From Fulvivirgaceae bacterium JP3-4 (GTDB lineage: Bacteria; Bacteroidota; Bacteroidia; Cytophagales; Cyclobacteriaceae): a DNA stretch of 64,000 nt. The notes under the pieces are model-generated. The model made no database searches. It saw nothing but the letters and a program-made list of their open reading frames with translations, and had not been told where the DNA came from. Of this stretch, positions 43,501-52,165 are shown piece by piece (positions within the stretch are counted from its first letter, which is position 1; each line of letters starts with the position of its first letter). Both the position numbers and the translations under genes were made by a program. The DNA lies in NCBI GenBank assembly GCA_029309925.1, contig JARKND010000005.1, positions 1 to 64,000 on the forward strand, read 5' to 3'.

Positions 43501-44698
43501 GCTTTGCAATTTCAATCTGCTTCTGCGCTGAAGCCCAATTCGCCATCATTAGATACTGCACACCTTCCCGATCGGTAAAAATAGTTGCTGACCAGATCAT
43601 GCCATTCATGACCTCGTGATTTATGACACGAACCTCTTGTCGTTTTAATTTGCTAATTCCTCGATCCGTTCCAACCCACACGTTCTGTTCCCGATCAACG
43701 ATGACATCATAAACCATGTTAGACGGTAATGAATTAGGATCGGTTGGGTCGTGAGTTATTTTTGTAAATGTTGTGTCACGTGTGTCGAACTTATACAGCC
43801 CGTCATTCGAGCCCCATTGGCTTGGGTACCAGAGCACGCCATCTTTATCACATGCAGCATTCGCTGGTACAACTTTCTCTGGCAAATCCAGCTTTTGAAG
43901 AATCGAGAACTGATCATCAATCTTCAAAAAATGATGTTGTGTTATAATCCAAATGTGTTTGTCGTGCTGCGTTGCCGGGTTTATAAAACCTGTAACATTC
44001 AAACCATTAAATAGCAGCGAATCTTTCGCAGGAGGGCGCAAGAAATATTTCCGCTGTTTGTCGAACAGCCAGAGTCCATCACCAGAAGTACCAATGAGTA
44101 AATAGTGTCCAAATTGTTTCATTGCCGAAATCGATTTGCCCGGCCGTGTCGCATAAGACGCTACCGAATCCATTGAGGTCAACTCCTGGTTTTTGAAATC
44201 ATACAGAAATAACCGCTTGTTGTCAGTGGCTATCCATATCGCTGCTCCATTGTTTTCATACAAGTACCTGACTTCAATGGCACCCGGTAAGTCAAACTCG
44301 TATTTTACAAAACCATCGGTCGTTCTATTGTATCGGATTATGTTTCGCTTTCGGCCTTTAATAGGCCTCCTGTCAGGAATTGAAATTTCATTGGTCGGAT
44401 CTTTTAAAATAAAACCCAGGGGTGAGGTCAAAACCTTCCTTAGCGAATCGGTGGCATCATGTTGATATGTCTTAAAGCTGTAGCCATCGAAACGGGACAA
44501 TCCACCATAATAAGCTATCCAGATGAAGCCGAGGCTATCTTGCTTAAGTCGATCTGCGAAATTATTTAACAGCCCGTCCTTTCGGTCGAAATTTTCAAAT
44601 CTGTAGTTAGACTGGTGTAAAGCTTGAGCGACAACAGGAGACTCTAAAAGCCATAAAAATCCAAAAAGCAAAAAGACGTTTATTGCTTTGGGTTGCAT
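40586..44698 (-). CDS. Hybrid two-component system sensor/regulator
   Basis: A 1370-residue single-chain system. In order: signal peptide (1-25), two seven-bladed Reg_prop propellers (about 30-710), a Y_Y_Y domain (about 730-795), a transmembrane helix (about 810-830), HisKA (ISHEFRTP near 867), HATPase (GIGISEEE, GSGIGMSL), a receiver (about 1105-1215, TDVMMPGMDG) and an AraC-type HTH (about 1260-1365). Such proteins bind oligosaccharides in the periplasm and switch on polysaccharide-use loci. No SusC/SusD or glycoside hydrolase genes are near, so it is an orphan here. Confidence 0.93.
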   Translation of the reverse strand: MQPKAINVFLLFGFLWLLESPVVAQALHQSNYRFENFDRKDGLLNNFADRLKQDSLGFIWIAYYGGLSRFDGYSFKTYQHDATDSLRKVLTSPLGFILKDPTNEISIPDRRPIKGRKRNIIRYNRTTDGFVKYEFDLPGAIEVRYLYENNGAAIWIATDNKRLFLYDFKNQELTSMDSVASYATRPGKSISAMKQFGHYLLIGTSGDGLWLFDKQRKYFLRPPAKDSLLFNGLNVTGFINPATQHDKHIWIITQHHFLKIDDQFSILQKLDLPEKVVPANAACDKDGVLWYPSQWGSNDGLYKFDTRDTTFTKITHDPTDPNSLPSNMVYDVIVDREQNVWVGTDRGISKLKRQEVRVINHEVMNGMIWSATIFTDREGVQYLMMANWASAQKQIEIAKLDDKRPEALSFQPILPRFERPIIKMLQGKRYFWVVPFWGGIIGYPIDQITGKIKQENAITFKHDPNNINTISMDGIGNLFEDAEENLWILTQGNGIERINTGVPYGRKESVIRYGSRLHGTYIYPEDEKSMWVLSDMTCTLRRIGTIPTDSGKSLAVVKTPQRASIFYRARNGIRYLSSNRGLFRVTQTSDSFYLDPKPVIRDLRVVNIMDDDTGRLWLYAEGAISCFNPDNSTMTEFSTEDGFNHLTGIQEIDWLLKTKSGLIIAAGADGFSVIDPASFETSGNATEPIITKLEVNHREVVGRAAPNDSDFAIASEITLLDELVLDYEHNNFALEFSGMSMTAPRKNKYRYRLEGFDNGWIETDWNHRKAAYTNLDAGTYLFRISASNHHGRWSEKEQTLRIIILPPPWKTWWAYLGYALVLLALLIGWRKYDLNRIKLKHRAENLLELDSLKSRFFANISHEFRTPITLLLAPLNNLIAKATDDRDRKIFIMMKNNGTRLLSLVNHLLDLSKIDAKRMKVTVSPSNIILVLRNILSSYQSLADSRQVRLVFYSEADELIVYIDQEKIETVIHNILSNAFKFTPNGGEIIVHVNVTAKQCVINIKDDGIGISEEEQSKIFDRFYQVDNSNIRSYEGSGIGMSLAKELVELHSGSITVQSKLGSGSTFTISLLLGKDHFAEKNIVYDLPRKVAYSDIVVSENTTLEVSPANEIQHDEHSPKILIVEDNSDMRHYLAMTLQSYSISHAVNGTEGLALAEQIIPDLIITDVMMPGMDGYQLCKLVKSNRITSHIPVIMLTARVERESVLTGLDIGADDYLSKPFDEDELRLIVRNRIDEQRKMRERYAREITLEPRHVSVSSMDEKFLQNALSIIETHMDDEHFSIEDFARQVGYSEVQFYRKIKALTGQTPSIFLRTIRLKRAADLLSKKFDSIAQIAYSVGFSNVSYFNRCFKEQFGVTPGNYIKANVRLP

Positions 44699-44798
44699 AG
44701 GGAGGGGATATCATTTATAATATACAAATTATAATGATATTCCCCGCCAGTTCAGGCCTTACAAATCGCTATCTCAAGCGCGCGACATTGCAGTTGTT

Positions 44799-47738
44799 CT
44801 ACATTCCAGATCTGTTTTGCGCAATATTCGAAGCCAGTTCAGTATAAAGCTTTTCCACTTCCTGCCCTTTTTCCATCTCCTTATTTATATAATACATCCG
44901 GGCAATCTCACCAAGAATTGCCATGTTCAGATTCAGGTCGCTGCCGTATCGTTTTTCTTCGAAATAGTATTTTGCCAAATCATACGATCGCTGCTTCATT
45001 GTGTCGGCCATGTCAATGGCGCGCTGCTTTTCGCCTAACGCAAAGAGCAGCTGAACGGTCTCAAGCGATGCAACATCGAAACGAACTCCGTGGTCTGGCA
45101 TCGCATCAAGACTTAGCTCAACAATTTCGCTGGCGCGCGTCTCATCACCTTCCTGGAGCAAGGCAATGGCAAGTTTGTTGAGGTTGTTGCGATGGTTCTG
45201 CACGGCTCTGCGATAATCGTCTGAGAAATAGGCAGTCGAATCGTTCAGACCGCGAAACTGGAATTCATTGATCACGCGCGTGTATCCGTCATGCGTGTTG
45301 ACCAGTTCTTCATCGGTATCCGGGTTTTGCAAAGGCATCACGCGAAACACATTTCCTTCACGCACCACGTATGGAGTCAGGTCAACGTTGAATTGCTGCA
45401 GCGCAGTCGGTGTCACATAAATGGGCCGCGTCCATTCGCTCGTTGCGAGAATGTCCAGGAAAGCGAGATCTTTCACTTCAAGACCATTGCCTTTCAGCAT
45501 CAGGTGCATCTCAGGCACGATCAGCTCCTGAAGATTCGCGGGCACGATCTTCATAGCCTTCACTTTCTCTACATCGACCTGAAGCACGATGTCCTTGGTG
45601 GGAATGACATTAGCTGTTGGATAAACTTTCAGTCCTTTGTGCTCTTTTCTCAGCAGATCGAGGTACTGCTTCAGATCCATCGCCTTGATGTTCGCATCAT
45701 AGTACGGCAGGTATGGATTGTTAGGGCCGCCTTCGCGGTAATGATGCCTGGTGAGCGTATAGGGAAACGGTTGTGACTTATTCGTCTGCCGCATGGTCTG
45801 CCCAATGTACCATGCAGTGTTAAAATAACTCCCAACAACAACACGCACATCTGTTCGAATACCCTCAACTTCCTGCACGTACCACTGCACAAAGGTATCG
45901 TTGTCGCCACCGGTGAAGAGGATCGAGTCTGGCGCACAACTCTGCAGATCATTGATCGCGGTATCAATCGAGAAATAACGGCCTGACCGATTGTGATCAT
46001 CCCAATTCTGTGCCAGCATCATTGCCGGTGCAGACAAACAGATCGCGGTAGCAAGACCACTGGCCACCACTGGCTTTGCTATAAAGCGCTTTAACAATTG
46101 TGTGACCGCAATGACTGAAAATCCAACCCAGAAGGCATAGGCATAGTATGATCCAACATAGATATAATCACGCGCTCTTGGCTCACCGGGCGGTGAGTTC
46201 AGATACACAACGAGGGCTACACCCGTCAAAATGAAGAGCAATGCCAACACGAAGAAGTTGCGTGTGTCGCGGATGGCGTGGAAATACATACCAACCAGAC
46301 CGAGGACAAATGGAAGCATGAAATAGTTATTTCTCCCCTTGTTTTCCGCAAGAAGTTGTGGCACATCTTTAAACCAATGTGACGGCCCAAACCAGTTCGC
46401 GTCCTTGTCGTCACTCTCCCTGCCCGCAAAGTTGAAGAAGAAATAGCGCACATACATCCACCCGATCTGATGCTGAAACATGAAAGTGAGGTTGTCGACA
46501 AAGTTTGGTTTTTCATTCGCTCTGAGTCCAAGGATATCCCGATAGGCTTTCTGATCATTCTCTTCGGAACTCCAAATCCGAGGAAGGATTGTTTGCTCCT
46601 TGGGATTGTACTTCACATCAAATTTATGGTCTGTCACTTCGTACTTTTCTTGCCCCTTGCGATAAACGGGTTCACCTTGCTCCCAATCAACAACCTTCGC
46701 ATAGAAATATGGTCCATAGAGCAGCGGTCGCGTTCCGTACTGCTCGCGCTTCAGATAACGAACAAAGCTCACGATGTCTGACGGATCATTTTCATTGATG
46801 GGAGGATTGAACCCCGATCGCACCAGCACCATCACATACGATGAATAGCCGACCAGAATGAACGTAAACGCAAGCAGAAATGTGTTCAGCACGATCTTAC
46901 TTTTGCGCTGCGAATAGATAATTGCAGCAATCAAGCCTGCGAAGAGGACGACTCCGAATAATACAACTCCTGCACCGAACGGTAAGCCAACAGAATTAAC
47001 AAAAAATATTTCCCAGCTGCCGGCCCAGGTGGGTAATCCGGGAATGACCAGATCGTTAATAAAAATTATGATGAACAAACTGATCGCCAACGTGAAGGCT
47101 ATTCCCATTCCGGAAGGCTTGTGTTTCCGGTAATAATAAATGAGTGCAAGCGCAGGGATGGTTACAAGGTTGAGCAGGTGGACACCGATGGAGAGGCCCA
47201 TCATGTAGAATATGAAGATCAGCCATCGATTTGCTTTCGCGTCATCGTCAATAGTTTCCCAACGCAACATTGCCCAGAAGACAAAAGCTGTGAAAAAAGA
47301 CGACATCGAATACACCTCTGCTTCAACGGCTGAAAACCAAGCCGAATCACAAAAGGTATAGGTAAGCGCTCCTACAATGCCTGCACCAAAAATGCCGAAG
47401 CGGTTTTCATCTGGTTTAGAAAAGGATTTTCGCGCAAGCAGAACAATTGACCAGTAAAGCAGCGCTGCCGTGAGAGCACCAGCCAGTACACTCGAGAAAT
47501 TAATCCAGTACGCAACTTTAGAAACGTCTCCGAAGGAGAGGAACGAAAAGAGTCTCCCGATGAGCAGGAACAATGGTGCGCCAGGCGGATGCGGAACCTG
47601 CAGCTTGTATGATGCAGCGATGAATTCACCGCAGTCCCAAAAGCTAGCCGTTGGTTCCATGGTGAGCCAGTAGACGATGAAGGCAATGAAAAATATGCTC
47701 CATCCGACAATAGTATTTTGTTTATTGAACGATTGCAT
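44799..47738 (-). CDS. DUF2723 family membrane protein, predicted O-mannosyltransferase-like
   Basis: A 979-residue integral membrane protein. The N terminus holds the family motif FWDCGEF near residue 35, within a run of about eleven or twelve transmembrane helices up to residue 560; a long soluble region follows, with helical repeat-like segments after about 850. DUF2723 proteins are GT-C-like; the human relative TMEM260 is a protein O-mannosyltransferase, so a protein glycosyltransferase role is plausible. The ATG at 47738 begins the homology. It stands alone between a hybrid regulator and a small secreted protein. Confidence 0.85.
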   Translation of the reverse strand: MQSFNKQNTIVGWSIFFIAFIVYWLTMEPTASFWDCGEFIAASYKLQVPHPPGAPLFLLIGRLFSFLSFGDVSKVAYWINFSSVLAGALTAALLYWSIVLLARKSFSKPDENRFGIFGAGIVGALTYTFCDSAWFSAVEAEVYSMSSFFTAFVFWAMLRWETIDDDAKANRWLIFIFYMMGLSIGVHLLNLVTIPALALIYYYRKHKPSGMGIAFTLAISLFIIIFINDLVIPGLPTWAGSWEIFFVNSVGLPFGAGVVLFGVVLFAGLIAAIIYSQRKSKIVLNTFLLAFTFILVGYSSYVMVLVRSGFNPPINENDPSDIVSFVRYLKREQYGTRPLLYGPYFYAKVVDWEQGEPVYRKGQEKYEVTDHKFDVKYNPKEQTILPRIWSSEENDQKAYRDILGLRANEKPNFVDNLTFMFQHQIGWMYVRYFFFNFAGRESDDKDANWFGPSHWFKDVPQLLAENKGRNNYFMLPFVLGLVGMYFHAIRDTRNFFVLALLFILTGVALVVYLNSPPGEPRARDYIYVGSYYAYAFWVGFSVIAVTQLLKRFIAKPVVASGLATAICLSAPAMMLAQNWDDHNRSGRYFSIDTAINDLQSCAPDSILFTGGDNDTFVQWYVQEVEGIRTDVRVVVGSYFNTAWYIGQTMRQTNKSQPFPYTLTRHHYREGGPNNPYLPYYDANIKAMDLKQYLDLLRKEHKGLKVYPTANVIPTKDIVLQVDVEKVKAMKIVPANLQELIVPEMHLMLKGNGLEVKDLAFLDILATSEWTRPIYVTPTALQQFNVDLTPYVVREGNVFRVMPLQNPDTDEELVNTHDGYTRVINEFQFRGLNDSTAYFSDDYRRAVQNHRNNLNKLAIALLQEGDETRASEIVELSLDAMPDHGVRFDVASLETVQLLFALGEKQRAIDMADTMKQRSYDLAKYYFEEKRYGSDLNLNMAILGEIARMYYINKEMEKGQEVEKLYTELASNIAQNRSGM

Positions 47739-47876
47739 GTGTGACAGTTTAAAACAGGGCGCGGGCAGTTCCACTTTCAGCGGAATGCACTCGTGCCATA
47801 GTAAATGGAAATGCATGGGGCGATCGCCTCACGCTTGAAAAAATTCGAAAGGTTCAGCGGAAAAAACGCTGACGGA

Positions 47877-48413
47877 TTACGCCAGCTGGGGCGGATGAAT
47901 TATCCTGGAGACAAAACTGTCGAGAAAAATACTTGTACGCCCGTATTTTACAACGTCTGTAACGAGCCGTCCGGAGGTCTCGGAAATTTTCGAAGGGCCT
48001 GACAGATACTCCCGAATAAAAACCGGGAGGATGATAAGCTGCTGCTCATCATCTTGTGTCTTCTCACTGAATGATCTGGCGTAGTCTGCGAGTGCGTGGC
48101 GGATGAGTGTTCCCCTCTCATCTTTAATGAACACAATGTGAAATGTGTCTTTGTATAAACGTTGCTTGACGAGACGGAATACCTGTCCGTCATGTACGAA
48201 CTCGCCATCGATCCGATCGTATGTTTCCGATCCCGGATTCCCCGGCAGCGGAATTTTCAATGAACGTGTTTCGGTTTCAGCATACGTTCCTGCATTGATC
48301 CGGGAAACGAGGTTCTGGGTATTTCTATACTGCAATCCAACCAAAAGACCGTAGTAACCCATTACGTTCATGAGCACCAGCGCGACCAGTATGATTGAAA
48401 TGCTTCTTTTCAT
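47877..48413 (-). CDS. Membrane-anchored protein of unknown function
   Basis: A 178-residue protein with one N-terminal membrane helix (about 5-24) and the remainder presumably periplasmic. I recognise no domain. The body is rich in charged residues and contains DRIDGEFVHDGQVFRLVKQR. The ATG at 48413 fits the hydrophobic start. It lies on the minus strand between the DUF2723 gene (138 bp downstream) and the divergent AsmA gene. Confidence 0.65.
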   Translation of the reverse strand: MKRSISIILVALVLMNVMGYYGLLVGLQYRNTQNLVSRINAGTYAETETRSLKIPLPGNPGSETYDRIDGEFVHDGQVFRLVKQRLYKDTFHIVFIKDERGTLIRHALADYARSFSEKTQDDEQQLIILPVFIREYLSGPSKISETSGRLVTDVVKYGRTSIFLDSFVSRIIHPPQLA

Positions 48414-48545
48414 TTCGGATTACTTATCTAAAGATACACAATAGGCCAAATTTTTGCCTGTTAAAATAGAACGATGGATTCCAGTACGGGTTCAAATAAA
48501 ACATCGTTTTTTAGTTGTAATGAAGGCACATTCGCTTTTCACTCG

Positions 48546-48553
48546 TATTTTTG
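48546..48553 (+). promoter_or_regulatory. -7 element of the AsmA gene
   Basis: TATTTTTG is an exact TAnnTTTG. It lies 16 bp upstream of the TTG start codon at 48570, so the leader is very short. No -33 TTTG stands at the normal distance. Confidence 0.4.
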
Positions 48554-48569
48554 CCAAACGATATAATCC

Positions 48570-51044
48570 TTGAAAACGGTCCGCAGGGTATTTTTTTATC
48601 TTTTGTTAGCTTTTGGCGTCCTGCTGATAGCCCTGGTCGGCTCGGTATTTCTTTTTAAGGACCGAATCATCAAGCAATTCATCGTTGAAGCCAATAAACA
48701 CCTGAGCACACCGGTAAAGGTTGGCAAGATTGAAGTCTCTGTGTTTGAGCAGTTTCCCCAGCTTTCAATCGTGCTGAATGATGTTTATGTTGAAGACAGT
48801 CATTCGGGTCAATATCCACTTCTTACAGCGCGAAGGATTTCGTTCCAAATGAATCCGATTGAGGTGTGGGGTGGCAGTTATTCCATCAAGGGCCTGAAAG
48901 TAGAAGACAGCGAGACGAACCTGAAGATCGACAAACAGGGAGAGAACAACTACCAGGTGGTCAAGGCGAGCGGCAGTAAAGGATCGGGCAGCATCGGCTT
49001 TGAACTCAAGGATGTCGTGCTAGTCAACACGACTGTCCACTATACGGACATTCGGCTGAACCAGGATTTTGACTTTACGAGCAAGACGCTGAATGCATCG
49101 ATCAAAACACAGAACGATCTTTACACCATAGACGGCACCGGCCAGCTGACGACTGAAAAGATCTCAATCAACAACAGTCTGTTTCTCGCGGGCAAATCTT
49201 TTTCCATCACTACGCAGCTCATCTACGATGATCTCCGCAAGTCGCTTGCCATCAACCCGTCAACGCTCGAGCTCCGTAAGGCTAAATTCCTTGTGGCAGG
49301 AACCTATGACTGGAAAACCAAAAACCTGATTGACATTACAACCAAGGGTGAAAACACAGATATTCAGACGCTGATCTCTCTTTTCCCCGAAGGGGTCTCA
49401 AAGAAGCTTGAACAATATGAAAGCAATGGTGACGTGTATTTCAACTCCCATTTAAAAGGCGAGATCAGCCGGACTAAAAACCCTTCGTTCACGGTAAACT
49501 TTGGATTCAACGATGCAACGGTTTTCCATCCTGACTACAAGTCGCGCATTGAGGATGCTTCCTTTGAAGGCAGTTATGCCACGAGCGACCTGGGCGAGCA
49601 GCGGAACGCAACACTCATTCTGAAAAACATTTCGGGAAAACTGAACAAGGAATCTTTTCAGGCAAACTTTGTCATGAGCAACCTTGTCGATCCATCTGTG
49701 ATCATGGATTTCAAGGGACGCGTTGACGCGCCCGCACTCTTAAGTTTTTACCCGATCGAAGAGTTGCAGAACGTTTCCGGGGCTATGGTTGTCGATGTCT
49801 CGTTCGAAGGCAAGCTGTCGCTGCTGAAAACAAAATCGACCGCGCAAAAAGTATCTACACAGGGAACTGTTGAATTGCAGAACATCAGCCTCGACTACGG
49901 CAAAGAAAAAATTCCAATGCATCACCTGACCGGCAACCTGCAGTTCAATAACAATGATCTGGCGCTGAGCAACGTGTCGGGTACACTTGGAAATTCCGAT
50001 TTTGTTTTAAATGGTTTCTTCAAGAATATAATAACGTTCGTTCTTTTCGAAAATCAGCCCATCGGTATCGAGGCCGACCTTCAGTCGCGCTTTATCGATC
50101 TGGATCAGATGTTCGCGATCACGTTCGGCAATTCATCGGAAGATGCAAACCAGGAATATACGTTCAGCATTTCCAAAAATGTGAGCCTCAACTTCAACTG
50201 CGATATTAAAGCCTTACGATATAAGAAGTTTCGTTCCACCAATCTGAAGGGAGATTTACTTGTAAAGAACGAAATGGCGGTCAGCCGGAAGTTTGCACTG
50301 CAGACGATGGGTGGCTCGCTTGAGCTGTCCGGTATTGTTGACGCGAAAAATCAAAAGGCGATCGATATCGTTACCACTGCGAAGCTGAATGGGATTCACG
50401 TTGACAGCGCATTTTATGTCTTCGAGAATTTCCAGCAGGATTTCATCCAGGATCGTCACCTCAAAGGGCAGGCTTCTGCTGATGTGACACTGGAGCTGAC
50501 GATGAATCAGCACCTTAAAATGTTTCCTGAAACACTTATCGCGGATATTGGCGCCACCATCAAAAACGGTCAGCTCAACAATTTTGAGCCGATGAAAAAA
50601 CTCAGCCGCTACCTCGATGACGAAGGGCTTAGCAAGCTTCGCTTTTCAGATCTGAAAAATGACATCCATATCGAAAACAAAACGGTATACATTCCGCAGA
50701 TGGAAGTGCGAAGCAATGTCACAGACCTGACGATCAGTGGCACACACACCTTCGACCAGCACATCGACTACCGTGTGGTGACTCCGCTCCGGAAAAAGCG
50801 GCCGAGAGATCCGGAAGCTCTTCTCGCAGTGGAGGAAGACGCGCAAGGCGGGGCAAAACTCTTTCTGAAAATTACGGGCACAACAGACGATTACCGGATT
50901 CAATACGACACTGAGGCCGTGCGCAAAAAAATTGCTAGTGATTTCCGCAAGGAAGTCAGGGAGTTGAAAGATGCTTTTAAGACAAAGGGCAAGCAAAAGC
51001 AGAAAGAAGTAGAACTTGAAAAAGATGATTACTTCGACTGGTAA
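48570..51044 (+). CDS. AsmA family protein
   Basis: An 824-residue envelope protein. An N-terminal membrane anchor (about 5-28) is followed by the AsmA N-domain pattern (PVKVGKIEVSVFEQFPQLSI) and a long repetitive beta region ending in an AsmA C-domain; the last 40 residues are charged and helical. AsmA-like proteins are thought to move phospholipids across the periplasm. The only start at the anchor is TTG at 48570; the next methionine is too far in. A -7 element close upstream supports that start. Confidence 0.88.
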   Translation: MKTVRRVFFYLLLAFGVLLIALVGSVFLFKDRIIKQFIVEANKHLSTPVKVGKIEVSVFEQFPQLSIVLNDVYVEDSHSGQYPLLTARRISFQMNPIEVWGGSYSIKGLKVEDSETNLKIDKQGENNYQVVKASGSKGSGSIGFELKDVVLVNTTVHYTDIRLNQDFDFTSKTLNASIKTQNDLYTIDGTGQLTTEKISINNSLFLAGKSFSITTQLIYDDLRKSLAINPSTLELRKAKFLVAGTYDWKTKNLIDITTKGENTDIQTLISLFPEGVSKKLEQYESNGDVYFNSHLKGEISRTKNPSFTVNFGFNDATVFHPDYKSRIEDASFEGSYATSDLGEQRNATLILKNISGKLNKESFQANFVMSNLVDPSVIMDFKGRVDAPALLSFYPIEELQNVSGAMVVDVSFEGKLSLLKTKSTAQKVSTQGTVELQNISLDYGKEKIPMHHLTGNLQFNNNDLALSNVSGTLGNSDFVLNGFFKNIITFVLFENQPIGIEADLQSRFIDLDQMFAITFGNSSEDANQEYTFSISKNVSLNFNCDIKALRYKKFRSTNLKGDLLVKNEMAVSRKFALQTMGGSLELSGIVDAKNQKAIDIVTTAKLNGIHVDSAFYVFENFQQDFIQDRHLKGQASADVTLELTMNQHLKMFPETLIADIGATIKNGQLNNFEPMKKLSRYLDDEGLSKLRFSDLKNDIHIENKTVYIPQMEVRSNVTDLTISGTHTFDQHIDYRVVTPLRKKRPRDPEALLAVEEDAQGGAKLFLKITGTTDDYRIQYDTEAVRKKIASDFRKEVRELKDAFKTKGKQKQKEVELEKDDYFDW

Positions 51045-51102
51045 AAGAATTGTTGGTTAAGATTTTGTGATTTTCTTATAATTGCGCTCAACGAGTCAGC
51101 GC

Positions 51103-51489
51103 ATGAGCCTCAGCCCAAAATCCTTTCTTATCGTAGACGATAGTTATATCGATCGTCTGGTATCGGGCATGCTCGTAAAAAGAACTTTCAACATTCACGA
51201 TGTTCACGAAGTGCCGGGCGGCAACGAAGCACTTGAATTTCTCCACACGCACACATTCACGGGCAAGCTCATCATTCTTCTCGACATCATGATGCCACGC
51301 ATGAACGGATTCGAATTCCTCGATCAGTTTGAGTTGCTGGACGCCTCCCTCAAATCCCGGGTCGACATTGTAATTCTTTCCTCAACCTTTGATGACAACG
51401 ACATGAAGCGCGGGAATTCTCACCCCGCAGTAAAAAAGATGCTCAGCAAGCCGCTCTCGGCAAACGAGCTGCGCGAGCTGGTGGTTTAG
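51103..51489 (+). CDS. Single-domain response regulator
   Basis: A 128-residue stand-alone receiver. The acidic pair is at 12-13 (VDD), the phosphoacceptor Asp61 lies in LLDIMMPR and the lysine in MLSKPLS. It has no output domain, so it probably acts by protein contact or as a phosphorelay shuttle. The ATG at 51103 is preferred over the TTG at 51082. No kinase lies next to it. It overlaps the convergent DUF2461 gene by 4 bp. Confidence 0.88.
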   Translation: MSLSPKSFLIVDDSYIDRLVSGMLVKRTFNIHDVHEVPGGNEALEFLHTHTFTGKLIILLDIMMPRMNGFEFLDQFELLDASLKSRVDIVILSSTFDDNDMKRGNSHPAVKKMLSKPLSANELRELVV

Positions 51490-52148
51490 CTTTGTGCTTC
51501 GCGGATAAAATCGTTCAGTGGCTTGATCGCCTTGGCATGGGTCACCACGTTCTTGACGAATTTTTTGTCGCGCACTTCCTTGTCGGTGAAGCTGTGCGAC
51601 ACGATTATACTTTTCAATTTGAGCCATTCGATATGCGGGTGGTCCTTCGCATATCCCTTTGGCATTGTTTTCAGTTTGTCGAATTCGTCAAAACCTTCGA
51701 ATGAATTTTTGAAACTTTTGGCGCTAACGACCTTCTTCAGCTTCTGTCCATTATAATCGATCTCCTGCCTGATCTTCGTAAGGTTTGCAGCATCGGGCAT
51801 GTAAATTCCGCCCGCAACAAAACTTTTGTTTCCAGGTTCAAGATGGATGTAATAGCCAGGCTCCTGGACAAGTTTTCCGTTCGGAGAAAAGCCTGCGCCC
51901 ATGTTTACCTTGTAAGGACTTTTGTCTTTGCTGAAGCGTACATCGCGATAGATCCTGAAGGGAAGTTTTTTCGGATCGAGTCCTCCAAGGCCTGCATCGA
52001 ATTTTGTAAACTCCTTTAGCAGTTCGGCAACAAGATCCTCAAAGGTCTGCTTCGCCACGAGGTAACGCGATTTATTTTTTTCGAACCATTCGCGATCGTT
52101 GTTCTTGCGAATGTCTTTCAGGAACTTCAATACATTTTCAAGATTCAT
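51486..52148 (-). CDS. DUF2461 family protein
   Basis: A 220-residue protein of the DUF2461 (TIGR02453) family, recognised from KFLKDIRKNNDREWFEKNK at the start, RDVRFSKDKSPYK and GGIYMPDA. Its function is unknown. The ATG at 52148 begins the usual family N terminus; a GTG at 52169 overlaps the murF stop and is the alternative. It follows murF on the same strand and is likely cotranscribed with it. Confidence 0.88.
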   Translation of the reverse strand: MNLENVLKFLKDIRKNNDREWFEKNKSRYLVAKQTFEDLVAELLKEFTKFDAGLGGLDPKKLPFRIYRDVRFSKDKSPYKVNMGAGFSPNGKLVQEPGYYIHLEPGNKSFVAGGIYMPDAANLTKIRQEIDYNGQKLKKVVSAKSFKNSFEGFDEFDKLKTMPKGYAKDHPHIEWLKLKSIIVSHSFTDKEVRDKKFVKNVVTHAKAIKPLNDFIREAQS

Positions 52149-52165
52149 AGCGGGGTTAGATTTTG

